Positions 1 through 7,464 of a stretch of 64,000 nt of DNA are shown here, in pieces. This DNA comes from Rubrivivax sp. (GTDB taxonomy: Bacteria; Pseudomonadota; Gammaproteobacteria; Burkholderiales; Burkholderiaceae_C). The number at the start of each line of letters is the position of its first letter. The first letter of the stretch is position 1. The position numbers were made by a program, and so were the translations under genes. The notes beneath the pieces are model-generated. The model had not been told where the DNA came from. It made no database searches and worked only from the letters and a program-made list of their open reading frames with translations. The stretch is from the NCBI GenBank assembly GCA_019635285.1, contig JAHBZS010000004.1, positions 96,258 to 160,257 on the forward strand, in the 5' to 3' direction.

Positions 1-667
1 AGTTGCCGGTGCGGTAGTCGCCATGCACGATGGTGACGCGCGGCGCCGGCGGGCAATGGCTCTTCAGCCAGCGCAGGCCCCAGTCGGCCAGCGGATAGGG
101 GCGCATCTGCCAGCGCCGCACCAGCGCCTCCCAGGTCTGCACGCTGCGCAGCGCGGCGTTCTGGATGTCGACGTCGCCGGCCAGGGCGGCAATCGGCTGC
201 GCGCGCCAGTCGACGCGGTGCAGCGCCGCCAGGCAGTCGATGAACTGGTGCGCCAGGCGGATGCGCAGGCCTTCCTCCAGTGGCGGCTCGGTGGGCGACA
301 CCCACGGCACCACGGCCTCGCCTTCGGCCTTGTCCGAGAACATGAACGGCGCGCCCAGGATCGTGGGGTCGTCGTCGTGCCAGAAGGCGCGCGGCACCGG
401 CACGCCGCTGTCCACCAGCGAGCGCATCGCCAGCACCTGCGGCAAGGCGCTGTAGGGCGCGAACAGGCCGTAGTCCGGCCCCAGGCGCAGGATCAGTTCG
501 CGCGGGCCGAGTTCATCGAGGCCGTCCACCGGCACCGCAAAGGTCAGCCAGGAGAAGCCGACCGGGAAGCGCCGGACCGCGCCCACTCGCACCGCGTGGC
601 CGACCTGCTGCGACAGGTAGTGCTGGATGCGCGGCGCCAGCGCCGCTTCGTCGACAAGAGCCGTCAT
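1..667 (-). CDS. APH-family phosphotransferase, C-terminus off the left edge
   Basis: The gene starts at the ATG at 667-665 and stays open to the window edge, giving 222 residues. The last residues read HGDYRTGN, the catalytic-loop motif of aminoglycoside phosphotransferase-like kinases (catalytic Asp in HGD); the second metal-binding Asp lies beyond the edge. The N-terminal half has the usual APH pattern (LILRLGP, then ALHRVDW near residue 155). The start overlaps the stop of the upstream histidine phosphatase as ATGA, so the two are translationally coupled. Proteins of this type beside acyl-CoA dehydrogenases resemble the kinase domain of ACAD10/ACAD11 and LvaA, which phosphorylate hydroxyacyl-CoAs. 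That role is inferred from family and context. Confidence 0.85.
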   Translation of the reverse strand, partial: MTALVDEAALAPRIQHYLSQQVGHAVRVGAVRRFPVGFSWLTFAVPVDGLDELGPRELILRLGPDYGLFAPYSALPQVLAMRSLVDSGVPVPRAFWHDDDPTILGAPFMFSDKAEGEAVVPWVSPTEPPLEEGLRIRLAHQFIDCLAALHRVDWRAQPIAALAGDVDIQNAALRSVQTWEALVRRWQMRPYPLADWGLRWLKSHCPPAPRVTIVHGDYRTGN

Positions 668-1248
668 GACAGTCTGAGGTGCGCGCTTTCGTTGACGCTG
701 ACCACGCCAAAGCGTCCGTTGCGGGCGATCAGGCGGTTGATGGAACCGTAGCCGGGGCGGAAGTGCACGATCTTCTCCAGCCCCAGCACGAAGGACAGCA
801 CGATGTTGATCGGCAGGCCGTGGGTGAAGACCGCGACGTGCGCGTCGTCGCTGCCTTCGGCCGTGCCGTGCAGCGCGTCGAGCACGGCGCGGCGGAACGC
901 CTGCGGGTTGCCGCCGAGATAGCGCACCGGGTCGTCGAGGAAACGCTGCCACTCGGCATCTCCCAGCCCGCGCAGCGTTTCGGTGCTGCGGTAGTGCTCG
1001 ACGTCTCGGTCGGCCTCGGCCCAGCCGTCGATCGTGCGCACCGCCAGCCCCAGCCTTTCAGCCAGCGGCCGCGCGGTGTCCTGCGCGCGCTGCATCGGGC
1101 TGGCGACAATCGCCGTCACGCCCTCTTCGGTCAGCAGCGTGGCCACGGCCGCGGCCTGCCGCCGACCGTCGGCACGCAGCGGCGGGTCGTGCGGACGCTC
1201 ACGGTGCCCTTCGTCCGGACGGCCATGGCGCACCAGCGTCAGCTTCAT
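664..1248 (-). CDS. histidine phosphatase family protein
   Basis: A 194-residue phosphoglycerate-mutase/acid-phosphatase fold protein. The catalytic RHG triplet is at residues 7-9 (LVRHGRPDEGH), the phosphate-binding SPMQRAQDTA at 50-59, and the second catalytic His at 143 (FTHGLP). Length suits single-domain, SixA/CobC-like small-molecule phosphatases. An upstream in-frame extension exists, but it lies inside the SDR gene; the ATG at 1248 gives the family N-terminus (MKLTLVRHG). It sits 5 bp after the SDR and overlaps the phosphotransferase start by ATGA. A kinase and a phosphatase made from one transcript suggests they act on the same or related phosphorylated metabolites. The substrate is unknown. 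Confidence 0.87.
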   Translation of the reverse strand: MKLTLVRHGRPDEGHRERPHDPPLRADGRRQAAAVATLLTEEGVTAIVASPMQRAQDTARPLAERLGLAVRTIDGWAEADRDVEHYRSTETLRGLGDAEWQRFLDDPVRYLGGNPQAFRRAVLDALHGTAEGSDDAHVAVFTHGLPINIVLSFVLGLEKIVHFRPGYGSINRLIARNGRFGVVSVNESAHLRLS

Positions 1249-1253
1249 GCGCG

Positions 1254-2126
1254 TCAGAGCCCGTGCTTCAACAGGTCCGGCTGCACGGCGCGATGGAAGC
1301 CCTCGAACGGCGCGTTGTTGCGGCTGGGCTGCAACTTCCAGGTGCTGGGGCGGAAGTTCGGCGTGCCACCGTCCACGCGCAGGCACGATCCGGTGATGTA
1401 GGACGCAGCCGGCGACAGCAGGTAGACGATGGCCGAGGAGATCTCGGCCTCGGTGCCATAGCGCTGCAGCGGCACGCTCGGCGGGAACTCCAGGATCTTG
1501 GCCTTGGCTTCCGGCGTGTAGGTGTCGAAGCCGCTGGAAGCGATGCCGCTGGGCGCAACGCAGTTGACGCGCACGCCACTGGCCGCCCATTCGCAGGCCG
1601 CGGTCTCGGTCAGCGTCAGCATGCCGCCGCGCGCCGCGCCCGAATGGGCATAGTCCGGCCAGCCGTGCCAGATGTCGGCGATGACGTTGACGATGGCGCC
1701 GCCATGCTGCTCCATCCAGCGGTTGAACACCTCGCGCATGAAGATGAAGCCGCCGGTCAGGTTGCTGCGCACAACGGCCTCGAAACCCTTGGTGCTGATG
1801 GTCTTCATCGGCGTGCGGTACTGGCCGCCGGCGTTGTTGACCAGTGCGTCGATACGGCCGCGTTCGCGCAGCACCGCCTCGATCACGTCGACGACCAGCG
1901 GCTCCTCGCGGATATCGGCGACATGGCAGCTGGCACTGCCGCCGTCCTCTACGATCTCGGCCTGAACGGCCTGCAGTTTCTCCAGCTTGCGTCCGACCAG
2001 CGCGACATGCGCGCCCAGCGAGGCCAGCTCGTGCGCGGTGCAGCGGCCGATGCCGCTGCCGCCGCCGGTAATGATGATGGTCTGGCCGGCAAACAGCTTG
2101 GCCCTGAAGATCGACTGGTAACCCAT
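1254..2126 (-). CDS. SDR, peroxisomal trans-2-enoyl-CoA reductase (PECR)-like
   Basis: A 290-residue short-chain dehydrogenase with TGGGSGIG at 20-27 and NNAG at 97-100. The usual YxxxK active site is absent: around residue 161 it reads HSGAARGG, placing Ser162 and Arg166 at the Tyr and Lys positions. From memory, mammalian PECR (NADPH trans-2-enoyl-CoA reductase) carries the same HSGAAR motif and a matching SPAAS.ITG segment, present here near residue 245. I therefore read it as an enoyl-CoA reductase-like SDR rather than an alcohol dehydrogenase. It lies between an AliB-like dehydrogenase (16 bp upstream) and a histidine phosphatase. It probably acts on an unsaturated acyl-CoA of the pathway. 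Confidence 0.8.
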   Translation of the reverse strand: MGYQSIFRAKLFAGQTIIITGGGSGIGRCTAHELASLGAHVALVGRKLEKLQAVQAEIVEDGGSASCHVADIREEPLVVDVIEAVLRERGRIDALVNNAGGQYRTPMKTISTKGFEAVVRSNLTGGFIFMREVFNRWMEQHGGAIVNVIADIWHGWPDYAHSGAARGGMLTLTETAACEWAASGVRVNCVAPSGIASSGFDTYTPEAKAKILEFPPSVPLQRYGTEAEISSAIVYLLSPAASYITGSCLRVDGGTPNFRPSTWKLQPSRNNAPFEGFHRAVQPDLLKHGL

Positions 2127-2142
2127 GATGCGCGGCGCTCCT

Positions 2143-3306
2143 TCAGTACTGAACCGCGGCGCGGCCGATGCGCTCGCGCGCGATGATCAGCTTCATGATC
2201 TGCGCGGTGCCGTCGCCGATCTCCAGCCCCATCACGTCGCGCATGCGCTGCTGATGCGGCAGATCCTTGCTCCAGCCATAGTGGCCGAAGGTCAGCAGGC
2301 ACTGGTGGATCACGTCGAAGGCATTGCGCGGCCCCATCCACTTGCACATCGCCGCTTCCGAGGTGTGCGGCAGCCCGGCATCGCGCAGCGCCAGCGCGTG
2401 GTAGCACAGCTGCCGCACCGCGGCGATCTGCGATTCGCCCTCGGCCAGCGGAAAGCTCACGCCCTGGAACTGGCCGATCGGCTTGCCGAAGGCTTCGCGC
2501 TCCTTGGCATAGGCCCAGGCCTCGTCCAGGCTGGCCTGCGCCGCGCCGACGCACTGCAGGCCGATCAGCGCGCGGCTGTAGTCGAAGCCTTGCATGACCT
2601 GCGTGAAGCCCTTGCCCTCGCCGCCCAGGCGGTGGCTGAGCGGCACGCGCACGTCGTCGAAGAACACCGAGCCGCGGCCGATGATGGCGCTGCCGACGTC
2701 GTCGAACCTCGTGCGCGAGATGCCCTTCGTGCCTTCGTAGGGAATGAAGAAGGCGCTGACGCCACGCGCACCCTCTTCCGCGCTGCCGGTGCGCGCGAAG
2801 ATCAGGTACGCATCCGCGCGGTCGGCGAAGGTGATCGAGGTCTTCTCGCCGTTGATCACGTAGTGCTCGCCCGAAGCGTCGCTGACCCGCCGCGCCTTCA
2901 GCGTCAGGTTGCTCGCGTCGGAGCCGCCGCGCGGCTCGGTCAGGCAGATGGCCACCACCGCGTCGCCGCGCGTCATGCGCGGCACCCACTCGCGCACCAC
3001 CTCGGGCGGCGCATGGCGCATCAGGATGGCCGCATTCAGCGAGATGCCCACCGGCACCGCGCTGATGTTGAAGTCGCCGTAGGCCAGTTCCTCGGCAATC
3101 AGGCCGGTGGTGACCGAGTCGACGCCCAGCCCGCCGAACTCCTCGGGCAGATCGGTGCCGAGCAGGCCGAGCCGGCCCATCTCGGCGATCAGGCCGCGGT
3201 CGAGCACGCCGCTCTTCTCGCGCTTCTGGTAGTCGGGCAGCAGGCGCTCGCGCGCGAAGCGCCGCGCCGTCTCCTGCAGCGCCCTCTGGTCGTCGGTCAG
3301 CACCAT
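2143..3306 (-). CDS. aliB: AliB-like cyclohexanecarboxyl-CoA dehydrogenase (acyl-CoA dehydrogenase)
   Basis: A 387-residue acyl-CoA dehydrogenase of full length. The FAD/substrate segment LTEPRGGSDA is near residue 125-134, the hinge motif NGEKTSIT near 155, and the C-terminal GDGTAQIMK at 364-372. In most acyl-CoA dehydrogenases this last motif is GTxEI with a catalytic Glu; here Gln369 takes that place. The overall pattern matches AliB/BadJ-type alicyclic acyl-CoA dehydrogenases as I remember them, but an ordinary branched-chain substrate is possible. It is the first gene of a four-gene unit, 37 bp downstream of a palindromic operator. BadH- and BadI-like genes at 20.1-21.7 kb support the alicyclic reading. 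Confidence 0.75.
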   Translation of the reverse strand: MVLTDDQRALQETARRFARERLLPDYQKREKSGVLDRGLIAEMGRLGLLGTDLPEEFGGLGVDSVTTGLIAEELAYGDFNISAVPVGISLNAAILMRHAPPEVVREWVPRMTRGDAVVAICLTEPRGGSDASNLTLKARRVSDASGEHYVINGEKTSITFADRADAYLIFARTGSAEEGARGVSAFFIPYEGTKGISRTRFDDVGSAIIGRGSVFFDDVRVPLSHRLGGEGKGFTQVMQGFDYSRALIGLQCVGAAQASLDEAWAYAKEREAFGKPIGQFQGVSFPLAEGESQIAAVRQLCYHALALRDAGLPHTSEAAMCKWMGPRNAFDVIHQCLLTFGHYGWSKDLPHQQRMRDVMGLEIGDGTAQIMKLIIARERIGRAAVQY

Positions 3307-3342
3307 CGTCGCAGTCTCCTCGAATTCGGCGACGATGATATC

Positions 3343-3356
3343 TTACGCTAGCGTAC
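3343..3356. promoter_or_regulatory. palindromic operator, copy 1
   Basis: TTACGCTAGCGTAC contains the perfect 12-bp palindrome TACGCTAGCGTA (3344-3355). It lies between the racemase stop and the AliB-like start, 37 bp upstream of that ATG on the minus strand. It is one of a family of near-identical palindromes in front of other operons here, so it is probably bound by a TetR-type dimer. Confidence 0.65.
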
Positions 3357-3363
3357 TTTCTGT

Positions 3364-4506
3364 CTAGGTATTTCCAGCAACACCTGCGGCGACGACGGCC
3401 GGCGCGGCAGCGCCCCAATCGCGCAGCACTTCGGCCTGGTGCTGCCCGGGCCACGGCGTCGGCCGGCGCAGCGAACCCGGCGTGGCGGAGAAGCGCGGCG
3501 CCGGCCCGGGGTGCCGCAAGCCGTCGAAATCATGGAAGGTGCCACGCGCGGCCAGCTGCGGATGCGCTGGCGCCTCGTCGATCGTCAGCACCGGCGCCAG
3601 GCAGGCGTCGCGTCCGGCGGCGGCCTGCGACCAGGCGTCGCGCGTGCGCGTGCGGAACACCGCGGCGAAACGCTCCCGCATCGCGGGCCACGACGCACGC
3701 TCGTTCTGCGGTGGCAGCGTGGCCGGGTCCAGCTCCATCACGGCCAGCAGCGCGGCATAGAACTGCGGCTCGATCGCGCCCACCGCAACGTAGCGGCCAT
3801 CGGCGGTCTCGTAGGTGCCGTAGAACGGCGCGCCGCCGTCGACGATGTTCTCGCCGCGGTTCGCGGTCCAGGTGCCCTGCTGGCGATAGGCCTGGAAGGC
3901 CGACATCAGGTGCACCACGCCGTCGACCATCGCCGCGTCCACCACTTGGCCGCGCCCGCTGTCGCGCGCAGCCAGCGCGGCCGCCAGCACGCCGACCGCC
4001 AGGTACATCGCGCCGCCGCCGAGGTCGGCCACCAGGTTCAGCGGCGGCGGCGGCGGCGCGCCCGGCGCGCCCAGGCTGCCGAGCGCGCCCGTGATCGCCA
4101 GGTAGTTGATGTCGTGCCCGGCTTCCTGCGCCAGCGGGCCGTCCTGGCCCCAGCCGGTCATGCGTCCGTAGACCAGCCGCGGGTTGCGCGCCAGGCACTG
4201 CGCCGGGCCCAGGCCCAGGCGCTCGGTGACGCCGGGGCGGAAGCCTTCGAGCAGCACGTCCGCATGCGCCACCAGGTCGAGCACCGTGTCGATGCCCTGC
4301 GGTGTCTTCAGGTCCAGCGCCACCGAACGCTTGTTGCGGTTGTAGAAGTCGAAGCGCGGCGGCTGGTCCGGCTCGCGGCCGGGCGGCAGCACGCGGTCGA
4401 CGCGCACCACGTCGGCGCCCAGGTCCGCCAGCAGCGCGCCGCAGAACGGCGCCGGCCCGATCGCCGCGAGTTCGAGGATGCGAAAACCGTGCAGAGGGCC
4501 GTTCAT
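3364..4506 (-). CDS. alpha-methylacyl-CoA racemase-like CaiB/BaiF family protein
   Basis: A 380-residue class III CoA-transferase-fold protein. The racemase catalytic set is visible: His131 in GHDINY, Asp161 in VADLGGG and Glu246 in GAIEPQF. These line up, with a constant offset of five, with His126/Asp156/Glu241 of mycobacterial Mcr. AMACR-type enzymes epimerise 2-methylacyl-CoAs so that (S)-specific acyl-CoA dehydrogenases can use them. The start at 4506 gives the family N-terminus. It is the last gene of the 10.3-3.4 kb minus operon, 11 bp after the 3-hydroxyacyl-CoA dehydrogenase. Its presence argues that the substrate has a methyl-branched side chain. Confidence 0.85.
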   Translation of the reverse strand: MNGPLHGFRILELAAIGPAPFCGALLADLGADVVRVDRVLPPGREPDQPPRFDFYNRNKRSVALDLKTPQGIDTVLDLVAHADVLLEGFRPGVTERLGLGPAQCLARNPRLVYGRMTGWGQDGPLAQEAGHDINYLAITGALGSLGAPGAPPPPPLNLVADLGGGAMYLAVGVLAAALAARDSGRGQVVDAAMVDGVVHLMSAFQAYRQQGTWTANRGENIVDGGAPFYGTYETADGRYVAVGAIEPQFYAALLAVMELDPATLPPQNERASWPAMRERFAAVFRTRTRDAWSQAAAGRDACLAPVLTIDEAPAHPQLAARGTFHDFDGLRHPGPAPRFSATPGSLRRPTPWPGQHQAEVLRDWGAAAPAVVAAGVAGNT

Positions 4507-4517
4507 CCGATGACCTT

Positions 4518-5729
4518 TCAGGTAGAAGATGCAGCGCGCCAGCGCTGCAGCCCGGCGCTGCCGCGGGCCTGTTCGCGCAGCCAGGCCGAAGGGCGGAAGC
4601 GTTCGCCGTGGCGGTCGGCCAGTGCGTCGGCCTGCGCGACGAAGGATGCAAGGCCGAAGCGCTCGGCCCAGCCGAGCACGCCGCCTTCGGCACGCGGGTA
4701 GGCCAGGCCGAGACAGGACGCCGTGTCGGCATCGTCGGCGCTGCCGATCACGCCCTCTTCCAGGCAGCGCAGCGCCTCTATCGATTCGATCCAGCGCAGG
4801 CGTTGCGGCAGCGTGTCGGCCGCCGCCGCTGCCGGCGCGAACAGGCGCTCGAGACCCGGCCAGGGCGTGCGCACGCCGTCGGCGCCGGTGTCGTAGAAGC
4901 CGCCACCCTGGCGCCGCCCGGCCCGGCCCGCGGCCACCATGGCCGCCAGCACCGGCGCGCCCAGCGGACGGCAGCGCGACGGCGGCAGGCCGTCGGCACG
5001 GGCCTGCTCGATCTGCTGCAGGTTCAGCGCCAGCGAGATGTCGTCCAGCAGCGCCAGCGGGCCGAGCGCGCGGCCGAGTTCGCGCGCCGCGCCGTCCACC
5101 GCCGCCGGCGGCACGCCCTCGCCGACCAGCGCCAACGCCTCGTCCAGGTAGGCAGCGAAGACGCGCGAGGTGAAGAAGCCGGGGCCGTCGCGCACGGCCA
5201 CCGGCACCTGTCCGAGCCGGCGCACGAAGGCCAGCGCGCCGCGCAGCGTCGCTTCGTCCGTCGCGTCGCCGCGCACCACCTCGACCAGCTTCATGCGCTC
5301 GACCGGCGAGAAGAAGTGCAGGCCGAGGAAGCGCCCGGGCCGCGCCAGCACGCGGGCCAGCCCGCTCACGGGCAGGCCGCTGGTGTTGGTGGCCAGCAGC
5401 GCGTGCGCCGGCAGTGCCGCCTCGAGGCGGGCCAGCACGGCGAGCTTCAGGGCGCGGTCCTCCGGTACCGACTCGATCGCCGCGTCGCACGCGGCCAGTT
5501 CCGCGTCGCCGCGCGCCGGCGCAACGCGCCCCAGCAGCGCGCGCGCCGCCAAGGCATCGATACGGCCACGCGCAGCCTGGCGCTCGATGGCCGCGGCAAG
5601 CCTGGCGTGGCCGGCCTCGGCCGCCGCCGCATCGCGGCCGACCAGCAGCACCTGCAGCCCGGCCGCGGCGGCCACCTGCGCGATGCCCAGACCCATCAGT
5701 CCCGGGCCGACGACGGCGATGCGCTCCAT
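4518..5729 (-). CDS. 3-hydroxyacyl-CoA dehydrogenase, standalone FadB/FadJ-type HAD module
   Basis: 403 residues. The N-terminal NAD fold has GPGLMG at residues 8-13; the catalytic region reads LHFFSPVERMKLVEVV and then DGPGFFTSR, the 3HCDH signature. A second helical 3HCDH-like domain follows. It resembles the C-terminal half of FadB/FadJ more than the ~290-residue Hbd type. A separate crotonase at 21684-23120 lacks this half, so the two may be a split multifunctional enzyme. The ATG at 5729-5727 shares one base with the stop of the nitroreductase gene. It would oxidise 3-hydroxyacyl-CoA to 3-oxoacyl-CoA with NAD. Confidence 0.85.
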   Translation of the reverse strand: MERIAVVGPGLMGLGIAQVAAAAGLQVLLVGRDAAAAEAGHARLAAAIERQAARGRIDALAARALLGRVAPARGDAELAACDAAIESVPEDRALKLAVLARLEAALPAHALLATNTSGLPVSGLARVLARPGRFLGLHFFSPVERMKLVEVVRGDATDEATLRGALAFVRRLGQVPVAVRDGPGFFTSRVFAAYLDEALALVGEGVPPAAVDGAARELGRALGPLALLDDISLALNLQQIEQARADGLPPSRCRPLGAPVLAAMVAAGRAGRRQGGGFYDTGADGVRTPWPGLERLFAPAAAAADTLPQRLRWIESIEALRCLEEGVIGSADDADTASCLGLAYPRAEGGVLGWAERFGLASFVAQADALADRHGERFRPSAWLREQARGSAGLQRWRAASST

Positions 5730-6415
5730 CAGCGATGGAACCGCACGGCTTCGACCAGACCGGCCCGGCCCACACGCGCGCCATTGGCTTTGATCGCCTG
5801 GTCCTCGTAGCCGAAGGAGATTCCGAACAGCAGGCGGTGCGTGGCATCCAGGCCCAGATGCCGGCGCACGACGTCCGGATACAGGCCGAGCGCGCCCTGG
5901 GCACATGAACCGATGTCACGCGCGGTGAGCAGCAGCATCAGCGACTGTGCGTACATGCCGATGTCGGCCGCCTCGCGCGTGTCGTGCGGCGCGTGCATGA
6001 AGATGAAGACGGCGTGCGGCGCGCCGAAGAATTCGTGGTTGCGCACGTAGGCCGCATGCCGACCGGCGCGGTCGTGGCGGTCCACGCCCATCGCGCCGTA
6101 AAGCTGCACCGCGGCATCGATCTGGCGCTCGCGGTAGACGCCGCTGAACTTGCCATCGGCCGGCCAGTCGGCATGGTGCGGCTCGCCGCGTTCGCCGGCT
6201 TCCACCAGCGACTCACTCAGGCGGCGCAGCGCTGCGCCCGAGACGACATGCGGCAGCCACGGCTGCACGTTGCAGTTCGACGGCGTGCGCTGCGCGAGCT
6301 CGAAAACCTCGCGCAGCGTGGTCTCGGGCACTTCGTCCGGCAGGAAGCCGCGCACCGAGCGGCGCCGGCGCAACGCCTCGTCGACGCTGATCGCGGTGGG
6401 TTCCCGTGCGCTCAT
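5729..6415 (-). CDS. nitroreductase family flavoprotein
   Basis: A 228-residue FMN-dependent nitroreductase-fold protein. It has the N-terminal RRRRSVRGF FMN-phosphate motif (about 17-25), RTPSNCNVQPW near 43-53 and a C-terminal GISFGYED segment near 205. The family reduces quinones, nitro groups or enones using NAD(P)H. Within a beta-oxidation operon it may act as an ene-reductase or in redox balance; the sequence does not say which. It overlaps the phosphotransferase upstream by ATGA and the HAD gene downstream by one base, so it is made as part of the same transcript. Confidence 0.85.
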   Translation of the reverse strand: MSAREPTAISVDEALRRRRSVRGFLPDEVPETTLREVFELAQRTPSNCNVQPWLPHVVSGAALRRLSESLVEAGERGEPHHADWPADGKFSGVYRERQIDAAVQLYGAMGVDRHDRAGRHAAYVRNHEFFGAPHAVFIFMHAPHDTREAADIGMYAQSLMLLLTARDIGSCAQGALGLYPDVVRRHLGLDATHRLLFGISFGYEDQAIKANGARVGRAGLVEAVRFHR

Positions 6416-7464
6416 CGGCCCGTCCTCGCCAGTGCCGCGCCGCGGCCCGCATAGGCCAGCGCGAGCTTGCGGCCCACGCGCGCGGCATCGGGCAGGAAAC
6501 CGTTGCCCAGTTCACCGCGCCGAGCCACGCCGGCGCTGCCGACCGCGCCGCGGAACATGGCGAACACCTGATGGAAAGTGCTCATGCGCTCGCTCGAGCC
6601 GGCGAGCGCGTAGTAGCGCTCCAGGTAGGCCTCCTCGGTCGGGATGCCCAGCGCCTGCAGATCCAGCCCGAGCAGCCCGCCGTTCTCGTCGGGCGCCATG
6701 CGCCACGCCTGGCTGTTGAAGGCCACGTCGACGAGCGGATGCCCGAGCGTGGACAGCTCCCAGTCGAGCACGCCGACGACGCGGGGCTCACTGGCGTGGA
6801 ACATCATGTTGGTGATGCGGAAGTCGCCGTGGCATAGCGCGATCAGCTCGCTGTCGGGCACGCGCTCGGACAGCCAGGCCACGATGTAGTCGAGGTCGGG
6901 GTTGTCGTCATCGCCCTGGCGGAACTGCGTCCACTGTTGCGACCAGCGGCTCAGCTGGCGCGCAAAGTAGTTGCCCGGCCGGCCGTAGTCGGCCAGGCCG
7001 AGCGCGCGGTAGTCCACGCGGTGGATCGCCGCCATCGTCTCGCCCATCGCGTCGAACAATGCGCGCCGCATCTCGCGGTCGATGCCGGGCGTGCCGAAGG
7101 AACCGAAGACGCGGCCGCGCAGCCATTCCATCAGGTAGAAAGGCGTGCCCAGCACGACGCGGTCCGCGCAGTAGTGCAGCGGCGCGGGCACCGGCACAGC
7201 GCTGCCATGCAGCGCCTGCAGCACGCGGAACTCGCGGTCGATGGCATGCGCCGACGGCGCCAGCGGGCCGGCCGGCTGCTTGCGCAGCACGGCGCTCCAG
7301 TCGCCGCGCGCCAGGAAGTAGGTCGGGTTCGACATGCCGCCTTCGGTGCGCTGCACGCTCAGCGCTTCGCGCCCGTGGCCCAGCGTCGTGCGCAGATAGG
7401 CGTCTAGCGCACCCGCATCGAAGTCGGGACCGTTCGTGCCGGCCGCCATCGCCTGCAAACTCAT
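6412..7464 (-). CDS. APH-family phosphotransferase paired with acyl-CoA dehydrogenase
   Basis: 350 residues and complete. It shows the APH kinase set: HGDFRITNM at 212-220 (catalytic Asp214) and LDWE at 233-236 (metal-binding Asp234). An earlier frame extension belongs to the neighbouring gene; the ATG at 7464 overlaps the acyl-CoA dehydrogenase stop as ATGA. The adjacent dehydrogenase makes this pair look like a split version of mammalian ACAD10/ACAD11, or like LvaA with LvaC of Pseudomonas putida levulinate catabolism. There a 4-hydroxyacyl-CoA is phosphorylated and then processed by the dehydrogenase-fold partner. The likely role is activation of a hydroxyl group on an acyl-CoA for elimination; this is inference. 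Confidence 0.87.
   Translation of the reverse strand: MSLQAMAAGTNGPDFDAGALDAYLRTTLGHGREALSVQRTEGGMSNPTYFLARGDWSAVLRKQPAGPLAPSAHAIDREFRVLQALHGSAVPVPAPLHYCADRVVLGTPFYLMEWLRGRVFGSFGTPGIDREMRRALFDAMGETMAAIHRVDYRALGLADYGRPGNYFARQLSRWSQQWTQFRQGDDDNPDLDYIVAWLSERVPDSELIALCHGDFRITNMMFHASEPRVVGVLDWELSTLGHPLVDVAFNSQAWRMAPDENGGLLGLDLQALGIPTEEAYLERYYALAGSSERMSTFHQVFAMFRGAVGSAGVARRGELGNGFLPDAARVGRKLALAYAGRGAALARTGR

Noticed and set aside
1254-2126. SDR with no YxxxK suspected to be dead
   Set aside because: HSGAAR at this place is, to my memory, normal for PECR-type enoyl-CoA reductases, so it is not a sign of decay.
3364-5919. Apparent 851-residue fusion protein ending in the racemase
   Set aside because: The N-terminal half is an out-of-frame reading of the 3-hydroxyacyl-CoA dehydrogenase gene; the racemase has its own start at 4506.
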